Source: Virgisporangium aurantiacum
Lineage (GTDB): Bacteria > Actinomycetota > Actinomycetes > Mycobacteriales > Micromonosporaceae
Assembly (NCBI RefSeq): GCF_016863635.1
Contig: NZ_BOPG01000098.1
Span: 1-41,484 of the forward strand
DNA length: 41,484 nt
Reading direction: 5' to 3'
Shown: in pieces, positions 25,916 through 33,965 of the stretch
Numbering within the stretch: position 1 is the stretch's first letter
How the letters are laid out: each line of letters opens with the position of its first letter
Notes under the pieces: generated by a model
The model's database searches: none
Told to the model about the DNA's origin: nothing
The model's input: the letters and a program-made list of their open reading frames with translations, nothing else
Position numbers and translations under genes: made by a program

Positions 25916-26733
25916 TGCGCCGGTTGCCGTTCAGCCCCTGGCACCTGCTCCTGATGCCGCTGGCGCTGCTGTTCGTGCTGCCGCTCGTGCAGATGGTGCT
26001 CACCTCGTTCATGAGCGCCGGGGAGATCAACCGGTTCCCGCCGCGGTTCATCCCGAGCGGCATCCACCTGGACGGGTACCGGGCACTGCTGTCCGAGTCG
26101 CACATCGTCCGCTGGTTCTTCAACACCGTGCTGGTGTCCGGCGTGTCGGTGATCGGGCACCTGGTGTTGTGCTCGACCGCGGGGTACGGCTTCGCGCGGC
26201 TGCGGTTCGTCGGGCGCGGGGTGGCGTTCGTCGCGGTCGTGGCGACCGTGATGATCCCGATCCAGTTGCTGATGATCCCGACGTACCTGATGTTCGCCAA
26301 GATCGGGATCGTCGACACGCTGGCGGCGGCGTTCGTGCCGTGGCTCGCGTCGGCGTTCGGCATCTTCCTGATGCGTCAGTTCTTCCTGTCGCTGCCGGTG
26401 GAACTGGAGGAGGCGGCGCGGCTGGACGGGTGCGGCCCGTTCGGCACGTTCGTGCGGATCGTGCTGCCGCTGGCCCGGCCGGCGCTGGCGACACTGGCCG
26501 TCTTCACCCTGCTGTCAAGCTGGAACGACCTGCTGTGGCCGTTGGTGGCCATCAATGACGACACCAGGTTCACCCTGCAGGTCGGCCTGGCGTCGTTCCA
26601 GGGCACCCGGCGCACCGAGTGGTCACAGTTGATGGCCGGCAACGTCATCGCCACCATGCCGCTGATCCTGGCGTTCCTGGTGGCGCAGCGGCGGTTCGTC
26701 GCGACGATGCGGTTCACCGGGTTGAAGGGGTGA
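25915..26733 (+). CDS. ABC sugar transporter, permease 2 (MalG/UgpE type)
   Basis: 272 residues with six membrane helices and the EAA loop EEAARLDGCGPFGTFVRIVLPLARP. The partner of permease 1 in the same transcript. It ends 20 bases inside the convergent PfkB kinase gene, so the two 3' ends overlap and no separate terminator fits between them. Confidence 0.9.
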   Translation: MRRLPFSPWHLLLMPLALLFVLPLVQMVLTSFMSAGEINRFPPRFIPSGIHLDGYRALLSESHIVRWFFNTVLVSGVSVIGHLVLCSTAGYGFARLRFVGRGVAFVAVVATVMIPIQLLMIPTYLMFAKIGIVDTLAAAFVPWLASAFGIFLMRQFFLSLPVELEEAARLDGCGPFGTFVRIVLPLARPALATLAVFTLLSSWNDLLWPLVAINDDTRFTLQVGLASFQGTRRTEWSQLMAGNVIATMPLILAFLVAQRRFVATMRFTGLKG

Positions 26734-27667
26734 CCGCCAGGCCCGCCTGGATCTCGGCCGTCGTCGCCTGTGCGTCGGTGCCGCCGACCGCGCGGGTGCT
26801 GAGCGAACCGGCCACGGCCGCCCACGCGACGGCCGCGGCCATCGCGGTGTCACCGGTCCCGGCGGCGCCGAGCCGGGCGGCGAGGAAGCCGGCGTTGAAG
26901 CTGTCGCCGGCGCCGACGGTGTCGACCACGTCGACGGCGAGGCCGGGCGCGGCGCAGGAACCGCCGGGCCACCAGGCGCGCGCTCCGCGCGCGCCGTCCT
27001 TCAGGACCACCGTGGTACCGGACGCGCAGAGCCGCGCCGCCGCGGCGTCCACAGTGGACTCACCGGCGACCGCGAGCAGTTCGGCCCGGTTGGGCAGGAA
27101 CACGTCGGTGACCGCGAGGATCGGGCCGATCGACTCCCACCGGCCGCTGGGGTCCCAGTTGGTGTCGAGCGAGGTACCCACACCCAGTGCCCGTGCGCGC
27201 GCGAACAGATCCGCCACGCCGGCAGCGAGCCGGGGTTGCAGGTACAGCGACGCGACGTGCAGATGCCGCGCGGCGGCGAGGTCGGCGTCGGTGACGTCGG
27301 CCGGTTCCAGCGCCGCGATGGTGCCGGGCAGCGTGAGGATGGCCCGATCGTCCATTGTGGACAGAATCACGCTGAGCCCGGTGGGCACGGCGCCCGCGCG
27401 CTCCGGCGTCCGCAGTGCCACGCCGCGCCCGGTCAGCCGGTCGCGGGTGAACGCGCCGAACATGTCGTCGCCGAGCGCCGCGATCAGCCGGGTACGCAGC
27501 CCCAGGCGGGCACAGCCGGCGGCGGTGATGGCGGCCGAACCGCCGAGCACCAGGTCGGCGGTGGTGAGCAACTGCTCCGCCTGCGAGAACCGTGGCCGCA
27601 CATCGCCGCGCAGCACCAGATCGGGATTGGCGTCACCGACCACGAGCACGTCGACCGTGGTCGTCAT
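26714..27667 (-). CDS. PfkB-family carbohydrate kinase
   Basis: 317 residues. Family motifs are VLGGSAAITAAGCARLGLRTRLIAALGDDMFG near the N-terminus, FLPNRAELLAVAG, and the ATP/anion-hole signature DTVGAGDSFNAGFLAARLG. It phosphorylates a sugar or nucleoside; closeness to ribokinase-type enzymes cannot be resolved to substrate. Its place opposite the ABC operon and divergent from the LacC-like kinase suggests it makes the first sugar phosphate of the same pathway (for example a hexosamine or tagatose kinase). A near-palindrome in the 42-base spacer may control both kinases. Confidence 0.85.
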   Translation of the reverse strand: MTTTVDVLVVGDANPDLVLRGDVRPRFSQAEQLLTTADLVLGGSAAITAAGCARLGLRTRLIAALGDDMFGAFTRDRLTGRGVALRTPERAGAVPTGLSVILSTMDDRAILTLPGTIAALEPADVTDADLAAARHLHVASLYLQPRLAAGVADLFARARALGVGTSLDTNWDPSGRWESIGPILAVTDVFLPNRAELLAVAGESTVDAAAARLCASGTTVVLKDGARGARAWWPGGSCAAPGLAVDVVDTVGAGDSFNAGFLAARLGAAGTGDTAMAAAVAWAAVAGSLSTRAVGGTDAQATTAEIQAGLAVTPSTR

Positions 27668-27679
27668 CGCATCGCCGGC

Positions 27680-27695
27680 ATGTTCATATGGACAT
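27680..27695. promoter_or_regulatory. Near-palindrome between the divergent kinase genes
   Basis: ATGTTCATATGGACAT is symmetrical except for one base pair and sits in the 42-base divergent spacer. It shares TGTTCA with the operator candidate at 22651-22663, so it may bind the same regulator. Confidence 0.35.
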
Positions 27696-27709
27696 CATAG
27701 GCAGTTCGA

Positions 27710-28642
27710 ATGTGTTTGATTCTCGCTGTGACGCTGAATCCGGCGCTCGATCTCACCTACACGGTGGACGAAATGGTGCAGCACGCCACCAACCGTGTCC
27801 ACACTGTGCTGGAGCGGGCCGGTGGCAAGGGCATCAACGTCGCCCGGGTCCTGCACGCCGCCGGTGAGACGGTCGTCGCAACCGGGTTGCTCGGCGGCGC
27901 CACCGGTGCCCGCGTCGCCGACCTGCTGGCGGCCGACGGGGTCCGGGCCGACTTCGTCGCCATCGGGGCCGAGACGCGCCGAACCGTCGTCGTGGTCGAC
28001 CCGGCCGACGCCACCGGGCTGTGGGAGCCGGGTCCGACGATCACCGCAGGGGAGTGGGACGCGTTCCGGACCCGGTACGAGGATCTGCTCGACGGCGTGG
28101 CGGTCGTGGTGCTGTCCGGTTCCCTCCCGCCCGGCCTACCCCAGGACGCCTACGCGACGCTGGTCCGCATCGCGGCGCGGCGCGGCGTGACCACGCTGCT
28201 CGACGCCGGCGGCGACGCATTGCGCCACGGCGTGGCGGCCGGGCCGGATCTCGCCAAGCCCAACGTCGCCGAGCTGCGCGCGCTGGAACCCGGTTCCGAC
28301 ACACCGGCCGCGGCGGCGGCGGTGCTCCGGGCCGGCGCCCGGGCGGTCGTGGTCTCCGACGGGCCGCGCGGCCTGCTCGCGCTCACTGGCACCGGGGCCT
28401 GGCGGGCGGTCCCGCCCGAGGTGGTTGCCGGCAACCCGACCGGCGCCGGCGACGCGTGCGCCGCGGCGCTCGCCCGCGGGCTTCGCGACGGCACACCCTG
28501 GCCGGACCGGCTTGCCGACGCCGTCGCCCTGTCCGCGGCGGCCGTCGCCGCACCGGTGGCCGGATCCGTGGACGCCGCGCTCTACCGGCGGCTGCGCCCC
28601 GCCGTCACCGTCACACCGTTCAGTCAGGGGTCCGCATGTTAG
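27710..28642 (+). CDS. 1-phosphofructokinase/tagatose-6-phosphate kinase (LacC/FruK family)
   Basis: 310 residues from ATG 27710 (a start a few codons later is possible; no clear ribosome site). The N-terminus ILAVTLNPALDLTYTVDE, the GGKGINVARVLHAAGE motif, VVVLSGSLPPGLPQDAY, LAKPNVAELRAL and GAGDACAAALARG are diagnostic of the 1-phosphofructokinase branch of PfkB kinases. The aldolase that follows overlaps its end by 7 bases and is of the GatY/KbaY type, so tagatose 6-phosphate is the likely substrate, giving tagatose 1,6-bisphosphate. Fructose 1-phosphate remains possible. Confidence 0.88.
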   Translation: MCLILAVTLNPALDLTYTVDEMVQHATNRVHTVLERAGGKGINVARVLHAAGETVVATGLLGGATGARVADLLAADGVRADFVAIGAETRRTVVVVDPADATGLWEPGPTITAGEWDAFRTRYEDLLDGVAVVVLSGSLPPGLPQDAYATLVRIAARRGVTTLLDAGGDALRHGVAAGPDLAKPNVAELRALEPGSDTPAAAAAVLRAGARAVVVSDGPRGLLALTGTGAWRAVPPEVVAGNPTGAGDACAAALARGLRDGTPWPDRLADAVALSAAAVAAPVAGSVDAALYRRLRPAVTVTPFSQGSAC

Positions 28643-29466
28643 TGCCCACGGGCGAACTCGTCGCCGCCGCCCGCACGCGCGGCGCGGGCGTCGGCGCGTT
28701 CAACGTCATCACCGTCGAGCACGCCGAGGCCATCGTCTCCGGCGCGGAGGAGGCCGGGCTGGCGGTGATCCTGCAGATCAGCGAGAACGCGGTCCGCTTC
28801 CACCACAACCGGCTCGGTCCGATCGCCGCGGCCGCGCGGTCGATCGCCGAACTCGCGACGGTTCCCGTCGCGACCCACCTCGACCACGTGACCGACGACG
28901 AACTGCTCGATCAGGCCAGCGCCAACGGGTTCGGCTCGGTGATGTACGACGCCTCCGCGCGGAAGTTCGCCGACAACGTCGCCGCGACCGCCGCCGCGAC
29001 CCGCCGCTGCCACGCCACCGGCCTGTGGGTGGAGAGCGAACTCGGCGAGGTCGGCGGGAAGGACGGTGCGCACGCACCGGGCGTGCGCACCGATCCCGAC
29101 GACGCGGCCCGATACGTCGAGGCGACGGGCGTCGACGCGCTCGCCGTGGCGGTGGGGTCGTCGCACGCGATGACCACCCGGACCGCGCGGCTCGACCACG
29201 ACCTGATCCGGCGCCTGCGCGACGCGGTGCCCGTTCCGCTCGTCCTGCACGGCTCCTCCGGCGTCTCCGACGACGAACTGGTCGCGGCGATCGGCGCCGG
29301 CATGGTCAAAATCAACATCGGGACGGCGCTGAACAAGGCCTTCACCGGCGCCGTGCGGGCAACCCTGGACGCGCGCGCGACGCTTGTCGACCCCCGCCCG
29401 TACCTGTCCGCGGCCCGCTCCGACATGGCGACCGCCGTGGCGCACCTGCTGCGCGTGCTGGCCTGA
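28636..29466 (+). CDS. Class II fructose/tagatose-bisphosphate aldolase (GatY/KbaY type)
   Basis: 276 residues, ATG 28636 overlapping the kinase gene. Motifs of zinc-dependent aldolases are present: GVGAFNVITVEHAEAIV, VATHLDHVTD (catalytic Asp and a zinc His), GFGSVMYDAS, ESELGEVGGKDG (Glu), AVAVGSSHAM (zinc His), VLHGSSGV (zinc His) and KINIGTALNKAF. It cleaves a ketose 1,6-bisphosphate to dihydroxyacetone phosphate and glyceraldehyde 3-phosphate. It completes a route from sugar uptake (ABC genes) through isomerisation and two phosphorylations to glycolysis. Confidence 0.88.
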   Translation: MLVPTGELVAAARTRGAGVGAFNVITVEHAEAIVSGAEEAGLAVILQISENAVRFHHNRLGPIAAAARSIAELATVPVATHLDHVTDDELLDQASANGFGSVMYDASARKFADNVAATAAATRRCHATGLWVESELGEVGGKDGAHAPGVRTDPDDAARYVEATGVDALAVAVGSSHAMTTRTARLDHDLIRRLRDAVPVPLVLHGSSGVSDDELVAAIGAGMVKINIGTALNKAFTGAVRATLDARATLVDPRPYLSAARSDMATAVAHLLRVLA

Positions 29467-29523
29467 TTGTGAGACGTCCCTTCGCCCCTGGACGCCCGTG
29501 GTCCACCGGTGGGTCGAGCGGAC

Positions 29524-29690
29524 AGCGGCGAAAGCACTACTGAGCGGCACGAGCCCCGGCAAGAGCAGCCGGCGGATGACCGCCGAGGAGATCGCGACCC
29601 TGGTCGGCGAGCTCGGCGACATCCTGGCCGTCCTCGCGGACGCAGCTCCAGCCCACAAGGCCGAGGTCTGCCGGCCGTCTGTCGTAACGC
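29524..29690 (+). pseudogene. C-terminal fragment of a serine recombinase
   Basis: RRMTAEEIATLVGELGDILAVLADAAPAHKAEV, followed by a shift, matches the coiled C-terminal end of large serine recombinases as I recall it (the stretch before LGLRLTY). The catalytic and zinc parts are absent. It lies directly downstream of the aldolase, so it marks an old element boundary. Confidence 0.45.
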
Positions 29691-29739
29691 GCCGGGGTGT
29701 TCTGGAACTGGCGACGCGCCATCCGAGTTCGCGGATCTC

Positions 29740-29847
29740 CCGGATGCGCGCGGCGTCGGTGGCGAACAGGGCCGCGTACTGCTTCGCGTTGCGGTCGTTT
29801 CAGGCCACCGGGAGCCGTTCGTAGACGCGACGTACCGCAGTCGTCAT
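29740..29847 (-). pseudogene. N-terminal fragment of a SnoaL/NTF2-like protein
   Basis: ATG 29847 reads MTTAVRRVYERLPVA, a TGA where a Trp is expected, then NDRNAKQYAALFATDA. This is the start of a SgcJ/SnoaL-type small protein (usually AWNDRDA). After ATDA the sequence continues as unrelated ARIREIRELGWRVA. Both a nonsense change and a truncation are present. Confidence 0.45.
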
Positions 29848-29898
29848 GATCATTGGGGTACCCTGTGAGCGGCGTCGCGCCTTCTCAGCGACGGCGTG

Positions 29899-31023
29899 TC
29901 ACCCCTGGTTCGGTGTGCGTAGTTGGGTTGCCGGCCAGCCGAGTAGACGTGCGCCGAGGACGGCGGTTTCGAGGGTGTAGCGGTGTTCGGGAGTGGCGGG
30001 GTCGTATCCGGTGAGGCGGTGGATGCGCGCCAGGCGATAGGTCAGGGCCCGCACGCTGAGATGCAATGCGCGGGCGGCCGCGGTCGCGTTGCCGGCGTGG
30101 AAGTAGGCGGTCAGGGTGTCGAGGAGGGGTTCGGCGCCACCACGGGCGTGTTGCAGCGGCACGAGGACCGTTTGGACGAGTTCGACGATGGCGGCGCGGT
30201 CACGTCCGAGGACCTGGTAGACGAGCAGGTCGGCACCGAGGAGGCGCTGGGCCGAGATGCCGAGGTGGCCGGTGAGGTCCAGGGCCGTTCGTGCGTCGTC
30301 GTAGGAGTGCGCGATGCCTCCCGGCCCGGGATGTGGCCGGCCGACACCGATCGTGCCGGGACGCTCACGGCCCAGCGCGGCGCTGACGTGTTCGTGCAGG
30401 GCGGCGCTGTCGCTGCCCTCGACCACGCACACGAGCAATCCCTCCTTGGTTGTCACCAGGACTCCGGTTGGGTCCAGCCGCCTCCGCACCGATTCGGCAA
30501 GGGCGCCGGTGCGGGTGTCGGTGTCGGTGAAGGCAGGGCCGTCCCGGACGACGGCCACGATGTGGTGTCCGGCGAGTTGCAGTCCGTACCGGCCGGCGCG
30601 CTCCGCGAGCCGGCCGGGATCGGTGCCGTGGAGCAGGTCGTCGATGAACTCGCGGCGCAGCGCCTCCTCGGCGCGGATCGCGGAGCGGTGGGCGTCGTCG
30701 TAGCCATGGGCGAGCGCGACGATCGCGTCGTTGGCGGCTCGCAGAATGGCCGCGGTGACGTCGTGGCCCCCGGTCGGTGCGGTGTCGCACAGGTTGCTCC
30801 ACGCCCGCCGGGTCGCGCCGAGGTACCCGTCGACCAGGGTGCTGAGTGGAACGTTGCCTTCTGCGGCACGCCGGCCGAGGAGGCGGCGATCGTCCCGTTC
30901 CTTTCGGGTCAACCGGCGTCCGGTGCGGGCCACGGCCAGCACGATGTCGACATAGCCGTCGAGAAAGCCGATGTCGGCGCGCTGCGGGTGGGTGCGTCGT
31001 GCGGGATACCAGTCGCGAACCAC
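29899..31023 (-). CDS. PucR/CdaR-family transcription regulator
   Basis: 374 residues from GTG 31023, chosen because GGAAGG lies 7 bases upstream; an ATG at 31056 would put the leader RNA inside the gene. The N-terminal helical part (DGYVDIVLAVARTGRRLTRKERDDRRLLGRRAAEG) resembles RsbR-type sensor helices. The C-terminus has the PucR helix-turn-helix (LLDTLTAYFHAGNATAAARALHLSVRALTYRLARIHRLTGYDP). The gene is headed by a leader RNA of the type seen before the cation transporters, so it may be a regulator of ion stress. Members of the family normally respond to small metabolites. Confidence 0.85.
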   Translation of the reverse strand: MVRDWYPARRTHPQRADIGFLDGYVDIVLAVARTGRRLTRKERDDRRLLGRRAAEGNVPLSTLVDGYLGATRRAWSNLCDTAPTGGHDVTAAILRAANDAIVALAHGYDDAHRSAIRAEEALRREFIDDLLHGTDPGRLAERAGRYGLQLAGHHIVAVVRDGPAFTDTDTRTGALAESVRRRLDPTGVLVTTKEGLLVCVVEGSDSAALHEHVSAALGRERPGTIGVGRPHPGPGGIAHSYDDARTALDLTGHLGISAQRLLGADLLVYQVLGRDRAAIVELVQTVLVPLQHARGGAEPLLDTLTAYFHAGNATAAARALHLSVRALTYRLARIHRLTGYDPATPEHRYTLETAVLGARLLGWPATQLRTPNQG

Positions 31024-31030
31024 AGGATGA

Positions 31031-31087
31031 CCTTCCGGATCGGCACAGCATGACATCTGTTGCCGACCAGACTTCCCGGCGCTCCAC
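31031..31087 (-). promoter_or_regulatory. Riboswitch-like leader, copy 1 (nhaA-I/Li-I type suspected)
   Basis: In the coding sense: GCCGGGAAGTCTGGTCGGC, a loop with ACAG/CTGT, then GCCGATCCGGAAGG. GGTCGGC pairs with GCCGATC and CCGG with CCGG, leaving GGAAGG (the ribosome site of the GTG at 31023) at the foot of the stem. This fits translational control. The core recurs at 32396, 33821 and 35349. Confidence 0.7.
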
Positions 31088-31159
31088 CCGTCAGCCTACC
31101 CGCACCGCGGCGATCGGCCTGTGCCGGCGAGGCCACCGCCGAGGGGACCGTTCCCCCGG

Positions 31160-32389
31160 TCAGGGGTCTCTCCGTGCGTGGTGGCTACCGGCGCGGCGGC
31201 GGAGCAGGACCACGGCGATCACGGACGCGGCGAGCGACGCGGCGAGGACGGCGGTGGCCGCTCGCCGTTGAGCGTCGACGTCGGCGAAGGCCAACTCGGC
31301 GATGAGCAGGCTGACCGTGTAGCCGATTCCGCCCAGCACCGCCACCGGCAGAACATCGCTCCAGCCGACCCCGGCGGGAAGGGAGCCGAACCGTAGCCGC
31401 ACCGCCAGCCATGCACCGCCGAAGATCCCGACCGTCTTCCCGACGAGCAGTCCCATGACGACGCCATGGGAGACCGGATCCGTGACGGCGTCGGTCACGG
31501 ACGCCAACGGGATTCCCGCGGCGGCGAGAGCGAACGCGGGAACGATGAACCCGGCCGACACCGGGTGCAGCCGCCGCTCCAGACGTTCGCCGGGCGCTCT
31601 GGTCTCGTTGCCGACGGCCCGGACCGGGGTGAGCAGGCCGAGGGCGATTCCGGCGACCGTCGCGTGGACTCCACTGGCGTGGATGCACACCCAGGCGGCG
31701 ACCGCGACAGGCACGATCAGCCACGGGTGGTTGTAGCGGCGTCGCTGTGCCCATCCGTAGACGCAGCACAGCGCGGCGCCGCCGGCCAGCCACATGAGGC
31801 TCAGGTCGTGGGTGAAAAGCACGGCGATCAGGGCGATCGCGCCGAGATCGTCGATCACCGCCATGGACAGCAGCAGCACCCGGACGCCGGACGGCAGGGC
31901 CGACCCGGCCAGGGCCAGCACGCCCAGCGCGAACGCGATGTCGGTGGCGACCGGGATGGCCCATGCTCCGCCATGCGCCGCGGCGCCGCGGGACGCGATC
32001 ACGGCGAGGCAGGCCGGCAGCATCATGCCGCCGGCCGCGGCCGCCAGGGGCAACGCCGCGGCGCGCCACCCTGCGAGTTCGCCGACCGTGAGTTCCCGTT
32101 TGACCTCCAGGCCGGCGACGAAGAAGAAGACGGCGAGCAGACCGTCGGCGACCCATCCGGCCAGGGACAGGTCGAGGTGGAGCCAGTCCGGACCGACGGC
32201 GAGCCGTGCCTGCCAGACGGCCTCGTAGGAGCCGCCGGCCAGGTTCGCCCACAGGAGGGCGGCGGCGGTCGCGAGCAGTAACAGCTTGCCGCCGGAGGTC
32301 TCTTGACGGAGGAACGCGGCGAGCGCGTCGATCCGTTTACCGGCCCGACTCGGGCTGTTCGGGCGACGGCGAAATGGGCTGCGAGCCAC
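31160..32389 (-). CDS. nhaA: Na+/H+ antiporter NhaA
   Basis: 409 residues from GTG 32389, with GGAAGG six bases upstream; upstream ATGs fall inside the leader RNA. Functional motifs of NhaA are complete: TDIAFALG (the Asp of the antiport path), VIDDLGAIALIAV (the Asp-Asp ion-binding pair) and GKTVGIFGGAWLAVR (the C-terminal Lys). About eleven or twelve hydrophobic helices are present, and the final helix ends LLRRRAGS. It exchanges external H+ for internal Na+ or Li+ at high pH. It carries leader copy 2. Confidence 0.92.
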   Translation of the reverse strand: MARSPFRRRPNSPSRAGKRIDALAAFLRQETSGGKLLLLATAAALLWANLAGGSYEAVWQARLAVGPDWLHLDLSLAGWVADGLLAVFFFVAGLEVKRELTVGELAGWRAAALPLAAAAGGMMLPACLAVIASRGAAAHGGAWAIPVATDIAFALGVLALAGSALPSGVRVLLLSMAVIDDLGAIALIAVLFTHDLSLMWLAGGAALCCVYGWAQRRRYNHPWLIVPVAVAAWVCIHASGVHATVAGIALGLLTPVRAVGNETRAPGERLERRLHPVSAGFIVPAFALAAAGIPLASVTDAVTDPVSHGVVMGLLVGKTVGIFGGAWLAVRLRFGSLPAGVGWSDVLPVAVLGGIGYTVSLLIAELAFADVDAQRRAATAVLAASLAASVIAVVLLRRRAGSHHARRDP

Positions 32390-32395
32390 GAGAGG

Positions 32396-32450
32396 CCTTC
32401 CGGATCGGCACAGCATGAGCAACGTTGCCGACCAGGCTTCCCGGCGCTCC
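32396..32450 (-). promoter_or_regulatory. Riboswitch-like leader, copy 2, before nhaA
   Basis: GCCGGGAAGCCTGGTCGGC, a short loop, then GCTGTGCCGATCCGGAAGG. It differs from copy 1 by a C for T in the bulge and in the loop, but keeps both arms. It lies immediately before an authentic NhaA gene, the usual place of nhaA-I motif RNAs. Confidence 0.75.
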
Positions 32451-32479
32451 TCGACCGAGCTTACCGGCAACGGTGCGGG

Positions 32480-33775
32480 TCAGAAGGCGAAGAAGCGCAA
32501 CCACAGGTAGGGCACGGCCAACGCGATCGAGATGACGGTGACGACGAGGCCGTACCTGGTGAACTGCCAGAATGTGATGCGGTGTCCGGCGCGGTCGGCG
32601 ATGCCGAGGACGACGACGTTCGCGGAGGCGCCGATGGCGGTGGCGTTCCCGCCGAGGTCGGCGCCGATCGCGAGGGCCCACCACAGCACCTGGGCCCGGT
32701 CGAGGCCGCCGGATGCGTCGACGAGTTCGTCGACGATCGGGCTCATCGTTGCCACGTAAGGGATGTTGTCCACGATCGCGGACAGGCATGCGGAGGCCCA
32801 CAGCAGCAGCATGGAGGTCAGCCACAGCCGCCCGCCGGTGGCGTCGACGGCCGCGTGGGCGAGGGTGTCGATGACGCCGGTGTTGACCAGGGCGCCGACC
32901 ATGATGAACAGGCCGGTGAAGAACACCAGCGTGGGCCACTCGACGTCTTTGGCGATGTCGGTGGCGTCGAGGCGGGACAGGGCGAGCAGCAGCAGCCCGC
33001 CGAGGATCGCCACCGTTGCCGGTTCGGTGTGCAGGACGGTGTGTAGGGCGAACGCCGTCAGGACCGCCGTGAGCACGGCGAGGCTGATCACGACCAGCCG
33101 TGGGTCGCGGATCGCGTCGCGTTCCCGCAGTGCCATCACTTCTTCGGCGCGGAGCGGGTCGTACCGGAACGCACTGCGGAACAGCCACCGGCACAGCCCG
33201 AGGAAGACCACGACCACCAGGGCGATGAACGGGGTGAGGACGGACAGGAAGTCGTTGAAGGTGAGGCCGGACCGGCTGGCGATGATGATGTTGGGTGGGT
33301 CGCCGATGAGGGTGGCGGTGCCGCCGATGTTGGAGGCGAGGACCTCGGCGATCAGGAACGGCACCACGGGCACGCCGAGGCGGTCGCAGACCAGGAATGT
33401 CACGGGGGCGATGAGCAGCACGGTGGTGACGTTGTCCAGTGCGGCAGATGCGATTGCGGTGACGAGGACCAGGATCACCATGACGCGGAACGGTCGGCCG
33501 CGGGCGCGTTTCGCCGCCCAGATCGCGATGTACTCGAAGAGTCCGGTGCGTTTGAGGACGGCGACGATGAGCATCATGCCCAGCAGCAGGACGATGACGT
33601 TCCAGTCGATCCCGGACTCCTCCGAGAAGAACGCGTGCTCCGCGTCGCTGGCGCCGATGAGCAGCATCACCGCCGCTCCACCAAGGGACGCGGTGACGCG
33701 GTGCACCTTCTCGGTGGCGATCAGGACGTAAGCGGCGACGAACACAGCCACGGCCACCCAGGCCAGGGTGGTCAC
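32480..33775 (-). CDS. ArsB/NhaD-type ion transporter
   Basis: 431 residues and about 11-12 membrane helices of the ion-transporter superfamily. Two inverted re-entrant-type motifs are visible: NIGGTATLIGDPPNIIIAS in the N-terminal half and ADLGGNATAIGASANVVVLGIA in the C-terminal half, plus an ALDNVTTVLLIAPV motif. Na+/H+ exchange (NhaD-like) or arsenite/other anion export cannot be told apart by sequence alone. Neighbouring Na+/H+ antiporters and the leader RNA favour cation exchange. GTG 33775 overlaps the stop of a 13-codon leader ORF. Confidence 0.85.
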   Translation of the reverse strand: MTTLAWVAVAVFVAAYVLIATEKVHRVTASLGGAAVMLLIGASDAEHAFFSEESGIDWNVIVLLLGMMLIVAVLKRTGLFEYIAIWAAKRARGRPFRVMVILVLVTAIASAALDNVTTVLLIAPVTFLVCDRLGVPVVPFLIAEVLASNIGGTATLIGDPPNIIIASRSGLTFNDFLSVLTPFIALVVVVFLGLCRWLFRSAFRYDPLRAEEVMALRERDAIRDPRLVVISLAVLTAVLTAFALHTVLHTEPATVAILGGLLLLALSRLDATDIAKDVEWPTLVFFTGLFIMVGALVNTGVIDTLAHAAVDATGGRLWLTSMLLLWASACLSAIVDNIPYVATMSPIVDELVDASGGLDRAQVLWWALAIGADLGGNATAIGASANVVVLGIADRAGHRITFWQFTRYGLVVTVISIALAVPYLWLRFFAF

Positions 33776-33813
33776 GTGACGGACACCCGAAGGGGTACCG
33801 TGCCCGGGATCAT
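33772..33813 (-). CDS. 13-residue leader peptide before the ArsB/NhaD-type gene
   Basis: ATG 33813 follows a strong GAGGAGG (33822-33828) by 8 bases and encodes MIPGTVPLRVSVT; its TGA overlaps the transporter GTG as GTGA. The transporter start itself has no good ribosome site, so it is probably translated by coupling from this peptide. The riboswitch-like core lies just upstream, so control over the leader ORF would control the transporter. Confidence 0.5.
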   Translation of the reverse strand: MIPGTVPLRVSVT

Positions 33814-33820
33814 TGCGGTG

Positions 33821-33880
33821 GCCTCCTCAAGCGTCGACATGGTTCGGTACGACGCCGACCAGGCTTCCCGGCACACCGGT
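33821..33880 (-). promoter_or_regulatory. Riboswitch-like leader, copy 3
   Basis: TGTGCCGGGAAGCCTGGTCGGC is followed by GCGTCG ... CGACGC (6-pair hairpin) and GAGGAGG. The core of 16 or more bases is shared with the other copies; the 3' part has diverged but still gives a hairpin next to the ribosome site. Confidence 0.65.
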
Positions 33881-33965
33881 CGTCACCCTACCGCACCCCG
33901 TCGTACCGTATCTGTGGCTGCGCTACGTCATCCTGGTCTGAGCTATTGAGGAACCGGAGGACATC

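Noticed and set aside
31031..31087. Cobalamin riboswitch suggested by GCCGGGAAG
   Set aside because: The B12-box and the CCACTG core are missing, and the downstream genes are ion transporters, not B12 or metal-chelate genes.
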